This document shows, one piece after another, positions 44,769-57,442 of a stretch of 64,000 bases of DNA. Source of the DNA: Panonychus citri (taxonomy: Eukaryota; Arthropoda; Arachnida; Trombidiformes; Tetranychidae); assembly GCF_014898815.1 (NCBI RefSeq), contig NW_026515523.1, forward strand, positions 293,571 through 357,570, given 5' to 3'. Under the pieces are notes generated by a model. The model was given only the letters and a program-made list of their open reading frames with translations, was not told the DNA's origin and did no database searches. The translations under genes and the position numbers were made by a program. The number at the start of each line of letters is the position of its first letter. Within the stretch, counting starts at the first letter, position 1.

Positions 44769-45583
44769 CCTTAATTGTAACATCAAATTCTGTCCATAGA
44801 TTTGGTTCGATTCCGTTGCTCATTAAACATCCATATTTCCCATTGGATTCACGAGTCGTATTTTTTATGATCAACTTATCACTTAATTGGATTTGATTCG
44901 AGTACAAATTATTAGAAGGTAAATTTATCCATGATGAACCTGAAGATTGGACAAAAGTACAAAGTTTTAATGAGAGATGTGACTATTGATATAATTACCT
45001 TGGAGTCTTTTCCATTCAATTTTAGGTTTTGGATAACCAGAAGCTGAACAATTAACTGTTAGTGTATCACCAGAATGAGCAGTAATATCCTTAGGTTTTT
45101 CAATCCAGTTAGGTGATCCTAATTGGAAGTTAAAAAGATAATTAATTGTGATGTGACTACAATAATTTACCATCAACTAACCTTGGACTAAGAGCTCAGT
45201 TGTATAAGAGTCATAGCCAAGTTTATTGGACATCCTACAAGTATAATTTCCTGAATGACTTGATTGGATTGTCTCGATAATTAACACTGAAGGATCTTCA
45301 TTTGATTTAATTCGGATAAATGAAGAATCATGAATCTCTTTATCATCTTTGAACCATGTTACATGAAGAGGAGATGATCCTGATAGACTCTGGCAATAGA
45401 ATGAGGTTTTACCTCCGATCACTGGTTTGATACTTGGAAGAAAGGGATTTATTTTTGGTACTAGAATAAAATTCACAACAATTAGTTTTAATTATCCAAC
45501 ATTACACTCATATACTCACCTTCTTGTCCAAAGCTTAAAGTTGCAATAAAAGATAACCAAGCAAAGGTTATCCAGAGGTACAT
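44769..45583 (-). CDS. sDscam gene 1, cassette V4
   Basis: Signal exon to ATG 45583 (MYLWITFAWLSFIATLSFGQ), Ig1 45182-45470 (KPVIGGKTSFYCQSLSG, NYTCRMSNKLGYDSY), Ig2a 44999-45118 (SPNWIEKPKDITAHSGDT) and Ig2b 44769-44939. All exons open. Confidence 0.87.
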
Positions 45584-45680
45584 TGTGATTACCTTAATCT
45601 CCAACATTTGATTAGTTGATTTTAGTAGATAAACATTGGAAAACTAGACAATCTATTGGAATATTTTAACCTGAGAGTCT

Positions 45681-45698
45681 AAAAGCGCCGATTTCAAG
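45681..45698 (-). promoter_or_regulatory. Cassette promoter element, V4
   Basis: CTTGAAATCGGCGCTTTT on the minus strand, ~98 bp upstream of the V4 ATG; closest to the consensus. Confidence 0.75.
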
Positions 45699-45730
45699 AG
45701 AGATTGAGAAATGAGAATGAGAAACATTAC

Positions 45731-46564
45731 CTTCGATTGTAACATCGAATTCAGACCAAAGGTCGGGGTTGACACCATTTGATGCAGCACATCCGTATTT
45801 ACCATTGACAGATCGAGAAGAATTTCCAATTATTAGTTTATCCTTTGATTGTTTCATATTAATCATGAAATTATCATCAAGAGTTTTCCAGGATGGCCCT
45901 TTAAAAGAAAATGAAATTCAATATATTAATAAGACACTTCCAACTGAATGTCAATTCCAATACCTGTTAGCTTCTTCCATTGAATTCTGGGTTTTGGGTG
46001 ACCCGATACTTTACAATTTACGATAATTGTTTCGCCATGATGAGATTTTATATCCTTTGGTTTCTCAATCCAGTTTGGTGGTCCTAATTAAATAGAAACA
46101 ATAATTAATCAGAGATGTGACCATTGGATCAAGTATCATGTTAACATGAACTAACCTTCAACAAGAAGCTCAGTTGTAAAAGTATCATAACCAAATCTGT
46201 TTGATATTTTACAAGAATAATTTCCTGAATGACTCGATTGAATTGAGTCAATAATTAACATGGATGGATCAGCGTTTGATTGTATTCTGACTGATACTGA
46301 ATCAGTCAATTCATTTCCATCCTTGAACCAAGATACATGAAGAGGGTGATCCTGAAAGACTTTGACAAGTAAATGATGTTTTCCTCCGATCACTGGTTTG
46401 ATAAATGGACCGAAAGGTTCACTTTTGGTTCTGTAAAGTTTTAAGAAATATCACTAAATTGTTCAATTTTATATTCGAGATATTTTCAAGTGATACTTAC
46501 TTTCTTGTCCACTTATCAAGAGAAAATTAGAATTCAAACAAATGAATGTTATGAAGATTAACAT
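45731..46564 (-). CDS. sDscam gene 1, cassette V3
   Basis: Signal exon 46501-46564 (MLIFITFICLNSNFLLISGQ), Ig1 46156-46430, Ig2a 45964-46083 and Ig2b 45731-45898. Ig1 has several small length changes relative to V5 and V7 (GAAGAGGGTGATCC lacks two bases; GATGTTTTCC and CGAAAGGTTC each lack one). As written the first part of Ig1 is out of frame with the open part (46151-46393). Ig1 and Ig2a are otherwise near-identical to V5. Confidence 0.75.
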
Positions 46565-46681
46565 GATTATTGAAATAAAACTTCCCAATAGACTAGATGA
46601 TCTAATACTTCCTGAAAATGAACAAAATACTCTTCTCGAAAATATCATTGTCCTAATAGACAAATTGTCTGCCTTAACCAT

Positions 46682-46699
46682 AAAAGCGCCGTTTTCAAG
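46682..46699 (-). promoter_or_regulatory. Cassette promoter element, V3
   Basis: CTTGAAAACGGCGCTTTT on the minus strand, ~118 bp upstream of the V3 ATG. Confidence 0.75.
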
Positions 46700-46744
46700 T
46701 AATATCAGAATAGAATGAGAATTATCTCTGAGATATATTAATAC

Positions 46745-47562
46745 CTTCGATAACAACATTAAACTCTGACCAAAGATCAGGTTCAATTCCATTTGATACC
46801 GAGCATCCATATCTACCATTAAGGTCACGAGAAACATTGGTTATGATCAATTCATCGTCGAATTGTTTTAAATTACTACCAGAAAGGTAATCAGAGGGGA
46901 AATTGGTCCAAGAAGAATCTGAAATGATTGAAATTCAAATATTAATATCGAAATTCAGTAGAAAGTTTAGTAGTTTACCTTTGAATTTTTTCCAAATCAC
47001 TTTAGGTTTAGGATAACCAGAACTGGAACATTGTAATTTTAGGGTTTCATGTAATTGTATTTTTGTATCTTGAGGTTTTTCGATCCAATTTGGTGCACCT
47101 AATGAATTATTAATACGAAGATAACTGTCATTGTCAGTTTGTTCATAAAAGTTAATTTCGTACCTTCGACAAGAAGCTCAGTGGTAAAAGAATCTTGTCC
47201 ATAAGGATTGGAGATGGAACAAGTGTAATTTCCTGAGTGCATTGAAGAAATCGAAGTTATGATCAACATGGATCCATCTTCATTAGTTCGAATTTTAATT
47301 GTAGAATCGAAAAGTTTCTTTCCATCTATAAACCAAATTATCTCCAATGGCGATGAGCCTGTTAGACTTTGACACGTAAATGAAGTTTTACTTCCTATCA
47401 CTGGTTTTACCAATGATGTAAATGGAACCACTTTTGGACCTGAATAAAAAGACACAAAATCAATTAATGAATTAATCATTTAATTATTTACTTTAATTAC
47501 TTACTTTCTTGTCCATCAGCTCCGATGTAAAGTAAACACAATGTCACAATTGATAAAATCAT
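46745..47562 (-). CDS. sDscam gene 1, cassette V2
   Basis: Signal exon to ATG 47562 (MILSIVTLCLLYIGADGQE), Ig1 47164-47439 (KPVIGSKTSFTCQSLTG, NYTCSISNPYGQDSF), Ig2a 46979-47098 (APNWIEKPQDTKIQLHET) and Ig2b 46745-46918. All exons open, four-exon plan. Confidence 0.87.
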
Positions 47563-47693
47563 CTTCCAATAAGATCAATCGTAAACAAGACTCAATCCAA
47601 CCTAAAAACAAATGATTATCAAACTGTCTCGATGTCAAAGGTAAACAAGAATATCTTTTTGTCCATTTTGAACATTTCACGAAAATATCATAT

Positions 47694-47712
47694 AAAAGCG
47701 CCAATTTTCAAG
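47694..47712 (-). promoter_or_regulatory. Cassette promoter element, V2
   Basis: CTTGAAAATTGGCGCTTTT on the minus strand, ~132 bp upstream of the V2 ATG, directly followed by an AT-rich ATATGATAT run. Confidence 0.75.
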
Positions 47713-47751
47713 CATTAGAATAATAATTCGAGATTGATAACATTAATTTAC

Positions 47752-48592
47752 CCTCGACTGAGATATCAAATTCAGCCCATAAATCAGGTTTAATTTTGTT
47801 CGTAATCAAACATCCAAATCTTCCTGTATTGCCACGAGTTGATTTAATTATTTCTAGTGATTCATCCTTAACAGTAATTTGATTGTTTGGTGAAACATTG
47901 ATCCATTCAGAGCCTTGAGTTAAATAATAGAAATCAAAAGAAAAATAAAAGTCGAGTTAAATGTTATTCCCATTGGAATGGATTCACAAACAAACTTTCA
48001 AGTTTTTTCCATTCAGTTTTTGGTTTGGGATAACCTGATGCAGCACATCTCAGGATAATTGGTTGAAACAATTTAGTTTTGACATTCGAAGGTTTATCAA
48101 TCCAATTAGGAGGACCTAAAATATCGGAAAATAACAAAATTAGTGAAAAAAATATAAACGAAAATACGAGATTTACTTGAAAGAAAATCTTACCTTCGAT
48201 CAACAGTTCGGTACTGTAAGAATCTTGTCCATATCTATTTGATATCTTACAAGTGTAGTTTCCAGAGTGAGCTGAATTTATTGAATCAATTAATAGAGTT
48301 GACAATTCTTCACTATTCCTGATCTTAATTGTAGGTAAATCTTTTATTTCTTTTCCATCCCAAAACCAATTAAAGTGCAAAGGCAATGATCCCATAAGAG
48401 ATTGACAAGTGAATGATGTTTTCCCTCCAATCACTGGTTTTATCAATGGAGCAAATGGATTCACTTTTGGAGCTAAATTGTGAGATGAATTTAATGATTA
48501 TCAACTGTTTGTAAATCAAATTTGTACTTACTTTCTTGTCCACTCACTTGGTTTCCAAAAAAACAAACAAAAGTTAAACCAAAAACAATCAT
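47752..48592 (-). CDS. sDscam gene 1, cassette V1 (most distal)
   Basis: Signal exon 48532-48592 (MIVFGLTFVCFFGNQVSGQE), Ig1 ~48195-48472 (PFAPLIKPVIGGKTSFTCQ, NYTCKISNRYGQDSY), Ig2a 47996-48115 (PPNWIDKPSNVKTKLF) and Ig2b 47752-47913. All exons open. No further Ig exon lies upstream of it, so this is the 5' end of the array. Confidence 0.87.
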
Positions 48593-48702
48593 TTTGTTTA
48601 ATTTACTACAATCAATTAATTTTCTACAAGTTAAGAAAGCTTCAAGGTAATCATATGTTTTCACATCACTTTTTTGTAATCAAATGAAATTATTTCGAAA
48701 CG

Positions 48703-48720
48703 AAAAGCGCCAATTCCAAG
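48703..48720 (-). promoter_or_regulatory. Cassette promoter element, V1
   Basis: CTTGGAATTGGCGCTTTT on the minus strand, ~110 bp upstream of the V1 ATG. As no Ig2 exon precedes it, the element must belong to the 5' end of a cassette rather than to the 3' end of a neighbour. Confidence 0.78.
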
Positions 48721-49236
48721 TTAAATGTTGGTTCTCCTTTCACTCATTTAACCATAATACTCGAAATCAGCCCTTCGATACAATGAAATGCTCAATAATT
48801 GGTCTTCTATCTGAAACAATGAGACAATCGATTAAGTTTCAAAGGTTATTATAAATGCTGGAGATCAATTGTTAAAAAATTCAACGGGCAAAAAAAACCA
48901 AAATTAATGAGAAAATAGAGAAATGAAAACTATTAATAAACAATAACAACTCTTTATTTCTGTGATAAAAAATTATCTTTTTCACACCCTAACACTAAAA
49001 AAGCACTTAACTTTATCAAATCATTCGTTCAGATCTCAGATCTATTGTTTTCTGTGTTAAACTTATCGATTTCTTGGGAAAAAAAACTTCTCGTGATAAT
49101 GAACCGACAATAGAAATGAATAAATAACCATTTTCATTTATCATCGGGACTGCAAGTTTCAACTAACAAACCGAATAAATTAAATTAGTTTCGTGAAGTT
49201 TATTCAATTTCTTTAACGTTTAATAGTTTTACCAAG
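48721..49236. promoter_or_regulatory. Divergent intergenic region, sDscam V1 and paralogue D
   Basis: About 300 bp upstream of the paralogue D ATG (from ~48940) is almost identical upstream of E (53330-53639) and recognisable upstream of F (57735-58055). Shared strings include TATCTTTTTCACACCCTAAC and GATCTATTGTTTTCTGTGT. This is likely the D/E/F promoter; exact start sites not visible. Confidence 0.55.
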
Positions 49237-52200
49237 ATGATTTATTCAATATCAATAGCATTGAGATTCGTCTTAATTGTTCAAACATCGGTTCTCATTG
49301 TTTTTGCAGGTGAATATTCAAGTTAAATTATCTGAGTAACGCAACTAAATGAATATCAACTCAATTATATTTCAGAGCATCTTAATGATTTACCCTGGTC
49401 GGTCGATAAGGGTAATTGGATAATCGAAGCAAAATTGTATAAAGTAAGTGATACGATCCTTTTTGTGCCAATAGTTACCGAAAACTAATATACAATTCAT
49501 CTAATTAGTCTTACAACGAGTTTTATGACATTCGTGAGTATATTTACTCGAGTGATGTTGTTCGTGGTAAGATTGAAATTAGTCATTTATCTGGAAACGA
49601 CAAACTCGATATTTTTTATTCCAGTGGTTTCAAGTACGACAGAATTGTAATTCATGGTAAGAATATTCAGTTTCAAGGTTAATTCGATTATTCACTGATC
49701 TTCTTCATTCTCACTGGTCATTTTCATCAATAGATAAACAGTGTAGTCAATATACTTTCAGCAGTTTTAGAAAAACTTGGAGTAGTGAATTATTTTCATC
49801 TAACTGGACACAACCAATACTTAATCATTTACTATTGACCGGACCTTCGATATTGTTCAGATTGTCCAATTCAAAATTGGTTTGGGTAAATATCATCGCT
49901 CTCATTGAGATCAGTTAAATCAACGGATTTTGTAAATTTATTGTTGGCTAATTTAAATAGACAAAAGAACCCGACGCTGAAATTAGAGGATTTTTAGCTC
50001 ACTCTGTAAGCTCATCGATTGGTGGTATAAATATAATGTCATATTATAAAGGTAAGATCATCATGTATGTCTATGTATTTTTCTTTGTTATTAAAATCTA
50101 TTGTATCAGGTCACACGGAACAATCGTTTGGACCATTAAATACAGAGCGATTACAATTTGAAGGATCTGACAATTCCTATCAGAGAGCTCAACGTGAAGT
50201 TTTTTATATCGATATTCTTAAAATTACGAAAACTGATGAACAGCTCGATAAAATTGTTACTGTAAGATTTTCAAAAAATTCGTCATTCAAAACGTTAAAA
50301 CTTTCACATCTCTTTTCAGGTTACACCAGGATATGGTTGCTCTAGTTATTTGGTTAAGAAAGGCTCAAATCAGTGGATAGATCCACCTAACATGGTACGA
50401 TATTCATTTCGTTATATTTCAAAAGTTTATAATGAAGGTATCGAAAAGTCAATCACACAGAATGAGGTAAGAAAATAGTATTGTATTTTTTGAGTTGTTA
50501 TAATTTGCTAATTAGTCAATGAATACTTCAGGTTTTCGTAAGTAACAATTTGAACATAGTCGGTTTGAAAACAATCAGTCAAAGTATTACAACTGAGGCT
50601 ATTTATGATTACACATTGGGGATCTATTATACTGAGAAAGAAAAGAGTAAATGCTCAATATTACCTATTGGGCCTGGAAGCCTAGGTTTAGATGAAGATA
50701 ACAGACTATCGTCCGATTTAGTCTTGAATTATCATGATGTCGATAAATACAATTATGTTGGTAAAGTTTTCCTTGTGAGTATTGATGATATGAGCCAAGA
50801 AAAGTTAAATGATCTAATCTCGTTGAATATATTTGCTTTGCAACAGAATTCTGAATCAAGTTATGAAGCCCATGTTTGGGAAACTACCCTCAATCATTAT
50901 CAAATTGGAGGAAAAAGTTATGATAAAGTTGTCAACACTCAATATTTTGTTTCTTCGGTAAGTTTTTCCAATAGAGGTTTCAATTAATAACTAATTTACT
51001 TTCACAGCCTGATGCCGAACTTTTCAGAGGCTTTGTTCTCGTACGAACTACCCTAAATGGTCTAGCAAAATCATCAAATGTAAGTATTAACAAGTCTATT
51101 ATTCTTAAGCTTAGTAATACTGTTTGTATTTCAGGGTCAATATGAATTAGTAGATTCTACGAGAATTGATTACTTTAATCTGGAAGCAAAAAGCTCTGAT
51201 GGTGACTTTGAGAGTAATCTGTTGATGCGTTTGAGTGATTGCTTTCCAATCGAATCAAAGAAAACTTTTGCATTTCATTTAGAATGTGATAAATGTAAAG
51301 ATGCTGATAAGTGTGTCAAATTAGCAGCGAGTGAATATCCAGTTTTCCTTGGTACTACTCGAAATTTTTTTAGCTCAAGCACAATTTCCGTTTCTCGACT
51401 AGCTGAAATTGATCTCATATTCCAAGATAAGAAGATGGTTATATTAATAACCTTCTTAGACGTTCCGGATATGAAAGGTTAGTTAATTTTACTCTATTTT
51501 TTTAATTCCGCTCTAACTGATAAAATCTCACTTCTTTTTAAAGTGGCTGTTCGTTCAGAAAACATTAAACTTTCTCAGAATACGATATCAAACGCACAGA
51601 AGAAGATTGAAGTTCGCTCAGAAACTGAGTGTCTTCAAACACAAGCAATTCTCAATTATGAAGATCCTGAGTAAGTAAATGATAAATGATTAAATGATTT
51701 TCACTTCATTAACTGAATCAATTGTTACCACCAAAAGGGTCGTTCTTTATTGTGAAGACTCTGGATCTCGAATTTGTGGACGATTCATGAAAAAAGAAGA
51801 TATCAAGAAGGATGAAGATAAGGGAATCAATTGTAAAGTATATTACCCTTTAGTGGGGATTCGAAATTTTGCACGTGAAACTCCTCTAAATCATTTGGAA
51901 GAATTTCTGAATTCAAGAAAATTAAGGTATCATCTTATGACAGAGAGGTGGGATCTTGTGATTTTAGATCATATCAAGTGACCGATGTAACTGATCAAAA
52001 CTATCAGACTAAAGAACCTTTCAAACAAGCTCTCGTGGGCGCTAAGTTCTCTCAGAATATCGTTGATGTCATTCAGGCTAAAGAAGTTTCCAATTTGGGT
52101 GATTGTTATCGTACCTGTGCTCATGATGAAGATAATTTGTGTGAAACTTTCGTATTTTGTCAATATCCAGACTCAGTGTCTTGTCTCACATCCAATATTA

Positions 52201-53049
52201 TTTTTTCCACAAATCTTGGAGTATCTACTGATTTAGTAGCTGATCCCTCATGTAAAATCTATTCTAAAAATAATCTTTTGGATTACATCAAAATACCTTC
52301 GAGAAAGTTTACAAATCCAAGTTCTATCGCTATTGATGTTCAAGCTGAAGATTGTGCGACTGCATGTAGTGCTTCAAATGAGTGTCTCTCATTCCAGGAA
52401 TGTGGATACTCATGTACTTTCGGTGGTTATTACACTGATTCAATGTCAACAAAAAGCGACGATTGCAATATTTATATTCGTAAGTACAGTTTATAACCAT
52501 CTATGCTCAAAGTTCAAGTTTTATATCTAATTTAATATCAATATTCTTCTAGCAAAAGTTTCACATAAATTCGCTTTCAATGGAAAGAAAATAATCTGAC
52601 GTTTTCCACGCCGAGGTTAATCTAAATTTGGACCAATGTGCTCTTTGTCATAGTTGGACAAATGCTGACGAATCTTGTAAATCGTTCAACTATTGTCCTC
52701 AAAATAATGCAACTTCCTCATGTAGCTAACTAAATATTCAATCAAAGATAAAACGATTCAAATCAGTGATTCAAATGTTTGCCAGAATTATGAGCTGAAA
52801 CAAAAATCGAAAAAGGCTAAAAACGAAGATCAAATCAAAACCACTGGAGGAATGAATGGAAAAACTGCTTTCGGCTTAATCATATTGTTCATGACGATTG
52901 GACTTTTAATTGGATTCGCTTTTCCTTTATTCATTTATGGTAAATTGTCAACATCAATAACCCAAAGAATATCATCAAGTGAACAAGCAACTAAATCATT
53001 CACATGGTCCAAACAAGTCGATGATGTCGATGAAAAATCTGTAATCTGA
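49237..53049 (+). CDS. PAN/apple-like membrane protein, paralogue D
   Basis: Signal-peptide exon from ATG 49237 (MIYSISIALRFVLIVQTSVL), donor GCAG/GTGAAT, next exon with DLPWSVDKGNWII. A later exon (49732-49887) has LLNHLLLTGPSILFRL. Exon 50532-50958 encodes the middle block in one piece, whereas A-C have an intron there. The PAN exons follow at ~51739-52480, then the last exon (52553-53049) with membrane helix GLIILFMTIGLLIGFAFP and tail ending DVDEKSVI. Frames break by small deletions near 51924 (AATTAAGGTATC), 52598, 52643 and 52728 compared with E. The plus-strand group D/E/F is closer to each other than to A-C. Confidence 0.7.
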
Positions 53050-53639
53050 TTCGATAAAATAAAATATTATTATCACTCTTTAAAATTAAAATCGAAAAGA
53101 TAAATTCAATTTCCACCGTATTTAATTTCTATTGTGTGATATGATTATTATTAACAACGATGATCAGTAGAGATTAACTCTAGACATCTATTTGGATCGA
53201 TTGTGTGTGTTAATGAATTATTTCAAACGGTAAATCAGTTCATCTTTCCAGGTTATTATGATTTCTGAAGATCAATCGTACGAAAATTAGACAGGCAAAA
53301 AAAGCAAAATTCAATGGTTAATTGAGAAATAAAAACAATTAAATAAACCATAACGACTCTTCATTTCTGTGATAAAAAATTATCTTTTCACACTAACACT
53401 AAAAAGCACTTAACTTTATCAAATCATTCGTTCAGATCTCAGATCTATTGTTTTCTGTGTTAAACTTATCGATTTCTTGGGAAAAAAAACTTCTCGTGAT
53501 AATGAACCGACAATAGAAATGAATAAATAACCATTTTCATTTATCATCGGGACTGCAAGTTTCAACTAACAAACCGAATAAATTAAATTAGTTTCGTGAA
53601 GTTTATTCAATTTCTTTAACGTTTAATAGTTTTACCAAG
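53050..53639. other. Intergenic between paralogues D and E
   Basis: Nearly identical to 57443-57800 in its first part (the 3' flank of E) and to the D upstream region in its last ~300 bp. It marks a tandem duplication unit of about 4.4 kb. No gene. Confidence 0.6.
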
Positions 53640-56600
53640 ATGATTTATTCAATATCAATAGCATTGAGATTCGTCTTAATTGTTCAAACATCGGTTCTCA
53701 TTGTTTTTGCAGGTGAATATTCAAGTTAAATTATCTGAGTAACGCAACTAAATGAATATCAACTCAATTATATTTCAGAGCATCTTAATGATTTACCCTG
53801 GTCGGTCGATAAGGGTAATTGGATAATCGAAGCAAAATTGTATAAAGTAAGTGATACGATCCTTTTGTGCCAATAGTTACCGAAAACTAATAAACAATTC
53901 ATCTAATTAGTCTTACAACGAGTTTTATGACATTCGTGAGTATATTTACTCAGTGATGTTGTTCGTGGTAAGATTGAAATTAGTCATTTATCTGGAAACG
54001 ACAAACTCGATATTTTTATTCCAGTGGTTTCAAGTACGACAGAATTGTAATTCATGGTAAGAATATTCAGTTTCAAGGTTAATTCGATTATTCACTGATC
54101 TTCTTCATTCTCACTGGTCATTTTCATCAATAGATAAACATTGTAGTCAATATACTTTCAGCAGTTTTAGAAAAACTTGGAGTAGTGAATTATTTTCATC
54201 TAACTGGACACAACCAATACTTAATCATTTACTATTGACCGGACCTTCGACATTGTTCAGATTGTCCAATTCAAAATTGGTTTGGGTAAATATCATCGCT
54301 CTCATTGAGATCAGTTAAATCAACGGATTTTGTAAATTTATTGTTGGCTAATTTAAATAGACAAAAGAACCCGACGCTGAAATTAGAGGATTTTTAGCTA
54401 ACTCTGTAAGCTCATCGATTGGTGGTATAAATATAATGTCATATTATAAAGGTAAGATCATCATGTATGTCTATGTATTTTCTTTGTTATTAAAATCTAA
54501 TTGTTGTATCAGGTCACACGGAACAATCGTTTGGACCATTAAATACAGAGCGATTACAATTTCAAGGATCTGACAATTCCTATCAGAGAACTCAACGAAA
54601 ATTTTATATCGATATTTATAAAGTTACGAAAACCGATGAACAGCTCGATAAAATTGTTACTGTAAGATTTTCAAAAAATTCGTCATTCAAAACGTTAAAA
54701 CTTTCACATCTCTTTTCAGGTTACACCAGGATATGGTTGCTCTAGTTATTTGGTTAAGAAAGGCTCAAATCAGTGGATAGATCCACCTAACATGGTACGA
54801 TATTCATTTCATTATATTTCAAAAGTTTATAATGAAGGTATCGAAAAGTCAATCACACAGAATGAGGTAAGAAAATAGTATTGTATTTTTTGAGTTGTTA
54901 TAATTTGCTAATTAATCAATGAATACTTCAGGTTTTCGTAAGTAACAATTTGAACATAGTCGGTTTGAAAACAATCAGTCAAAGTATTACAACTGAGGCT
55001 ATTTATGATTACACATTGGGGATCTATTATACTGAGAAAGAAAAGAGTAAATGCTCAATATTACCTATTGGGCCTGGAAGCCTAGGTTTAGATGAAGATA
55101 ACAGACTATCGTCCGATTTAGTCTTGAATTATCATGATGTCGATAAATACAATTATGTTGGTAAAGTTTTCCTTGTGAGTATTGATGATATGAGCCAAGA
55201 AAAGTTAAATGATCTAATCTCGTTGAATATATTTGCTTTGCAACAGAATTCTGAATCAAGTTATGAAGCCCATGTTTGGGAAACTACCCTCAATCATTAT
55301 CAAATTGGAGGAAAAGTTATGATAAAGTTGTCAACACTCAATATTTTGTTTCTTCGGTAAGTTTTTCCAATAGAGGTTTCAATTAATAACTGATCTACTT
55401 TCACAGCCTGATTCCGAACTTTTCAGAGGCTTTGTTCTCATACGAACCACCCTAAATGGTCTAGCAAAATCATCAAATGTAAGTATTAACAAGTCTATTA
55501 TTCTTAAGCTTAGTAATACTTTTTGTGTTTCAGGGTCAATATGAATTAGTAGATTCTACGAGAATTGATTACTTTAATCTGGAAGCAAAAGTTCTGATGG
55601 TGATTTTGAGAGTAATCTGTTGATGCGTTTGAGTGATTGCTTTCAAACGAATCGAAGAAAACTTTGCATTTCATTTAGAATGTGATAAATGTAAAGATGC
55701 TGATAAGTGTGTCAAATTAGCAGCAGTGAATATCCAGTTTTCCTTGGTACTACTCGAAATTTTTTAGGTCAAGCACAATTTCCGTTTCTCGACTTGCTGA
55801 TATTGATTTTATATTCCAAGACAAGAAGATGGTTATATTAATAACCTTCTTAGACGTTCGGATATGAAAGGTTAGTTAATTTTACTCTATTTTTTTAATT
55901 CCGCTCTAACTGATAAAATCTCACTTCTTTTTAAAGTGGCTGTTCGTTCAGAAAACATTAAACTTTCTCAGAATACGATATCAAACGCACAGAAGAAGAT
56001 TGAAGTTCGCTCAGAAACTGAGTGTCTTCAAACACAAGCAATTCTTAATTATGATGACCCGGAGTAAGTACTTTAAATAATCAAACGATTTTCACTTCAT
56101 TAACTGAATCAATTGTTACCAATAAAAGGGTCATTCTTTATTGTGAAGACTCTGGATCTCGAATTTGTGGACGATTCATGAAAAAAGAAGATATCAAGAA
56201 GGATGAAGATAAGGGGATCAATTGTAAAGTATATTACCCTTTAGTGGGGATTCGAAATTTTGCACGTGAAACTCCTCTAAATCAAGTGGAAGAATTTCTG
56301 AATTCAAGAAAATTAAGGGTATCATCTTATGACAGAGAGGTGGGATCTTGTGATTTTAGATCATATCAAGTGACCGATGTAACTGATCAAAACTATCAGA
56401 CTAAAGAACCTTTCAAACAAGCTCTCGTGGGCGCTAAGTTCTCTCAGAATATCGTTGATGTCATTCAGGCTAAAGAGTTTCCAATTTGGGTGATTGTTAT
56501 CGTACCTGTGCTCATGATGAAGATAATTTGTGTGAAACTTTCGTATTTTGTCAATATCCAGACTCAGTGTCTTGTCTCACATCCAATATTATTTTTCCAC

Positions 56601-57442
56601 AAATCTTGGAGTATCTACTGATTTAGTAGCTGATCCTCATGTAAAATCTATTCTAAAATAATCTTTGGATTACATCAAAATACCTTCGAGAAAGTTTACA
56701 AATCCAAGTTCTATCGCTATTGATGTTCAAGCTGAAGATTGTGCGACTGCATGTAGTGCTTCAAATGAGTGTCTCTCATTCCAGGAATGTGGATACTCAT
56801 GTACTTTCGGTGGTTATTATACTGATTCAATGTCAACAAAAAGCGACGATTGCAATATTTATATTCGTAAGTACAGTTTATAACCATCTATGCTCAAAGT
56901 TCAAGTTTTATATCTAATTTAATATCAATATTCTTCTAGCAAAAGTTTCACATAAATTCGCTTTCAATGGAAAGAAAATAATCTCTGACGTTTTCCACGC
57001 CGAGGTTAATCTAAATTTGGACCAATGTGCTGCTCTTTGTCATAGTTGGACAAATGCTGACGAATCTTGTAAATCGTTCAACTATTGTCCTCAAAATAAT
57101 GCAACTTCCTCATGTAGCCTAACTAAATATTCAATCAAAGATAAAACGATTCAAATCAGTGATTCAAATGTTTGCCAGAATTATGAGCTGAAACAAAAAT
57201 CGAAAAAGGCTAAAAACGAAGATCAAATCAAAACCACTGGAGGAATGAATGGAAAAACTGCTTTCGGCTTAATCATATTGTTCATGACGATTGGACTTTT
57301 AATTGGATTCGCTTTTCCTTTATTCATTTATGGTAAATTGTCAACATCAATAACCCAAAGAATATCATCAAGTGAACAAGCAACTAAATCATTCACATGG
57401 TCCAAACAAGTCGATGATGTCGATGAAAAATCTGTAATCTGA
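53640..57442 (+). CDS. PAN/apple-like membrane protein, paralogue E
   Basis: Nearly identical to D throughout exons and introns, so a very recent tandem duplicate. The last exon (56940-57442) is intact, with DQCAALCHSWTNADESC, the membrane helix and tail. Single-base deletions relative to D or F break other exons: near 53951 (ACTCAGTG), 54014, 55312 (GGAAAAGTTATG), 55590, 55640-55730, 56474 (AAAGAGTTTCC), 56590, 56633 and 56655. Each site is intact in D or F. Either the copy is dying or the consensus sequence is poor here. Confidence 0.65.

Noticed and set aside
33992..48720. Mutually exclusive splicing of internal exon clusters as in insect Dscam1
   Set aside because: Each unit begins with its own ATG and signal peptide and its own upstream element, so alternative first cassettes fit better than internal exon choice.
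50665..50859. Antisense frame repeated in D and E at equivalent positions
   Set aside because: Repeated only because the underlying sense exon is duplicated.
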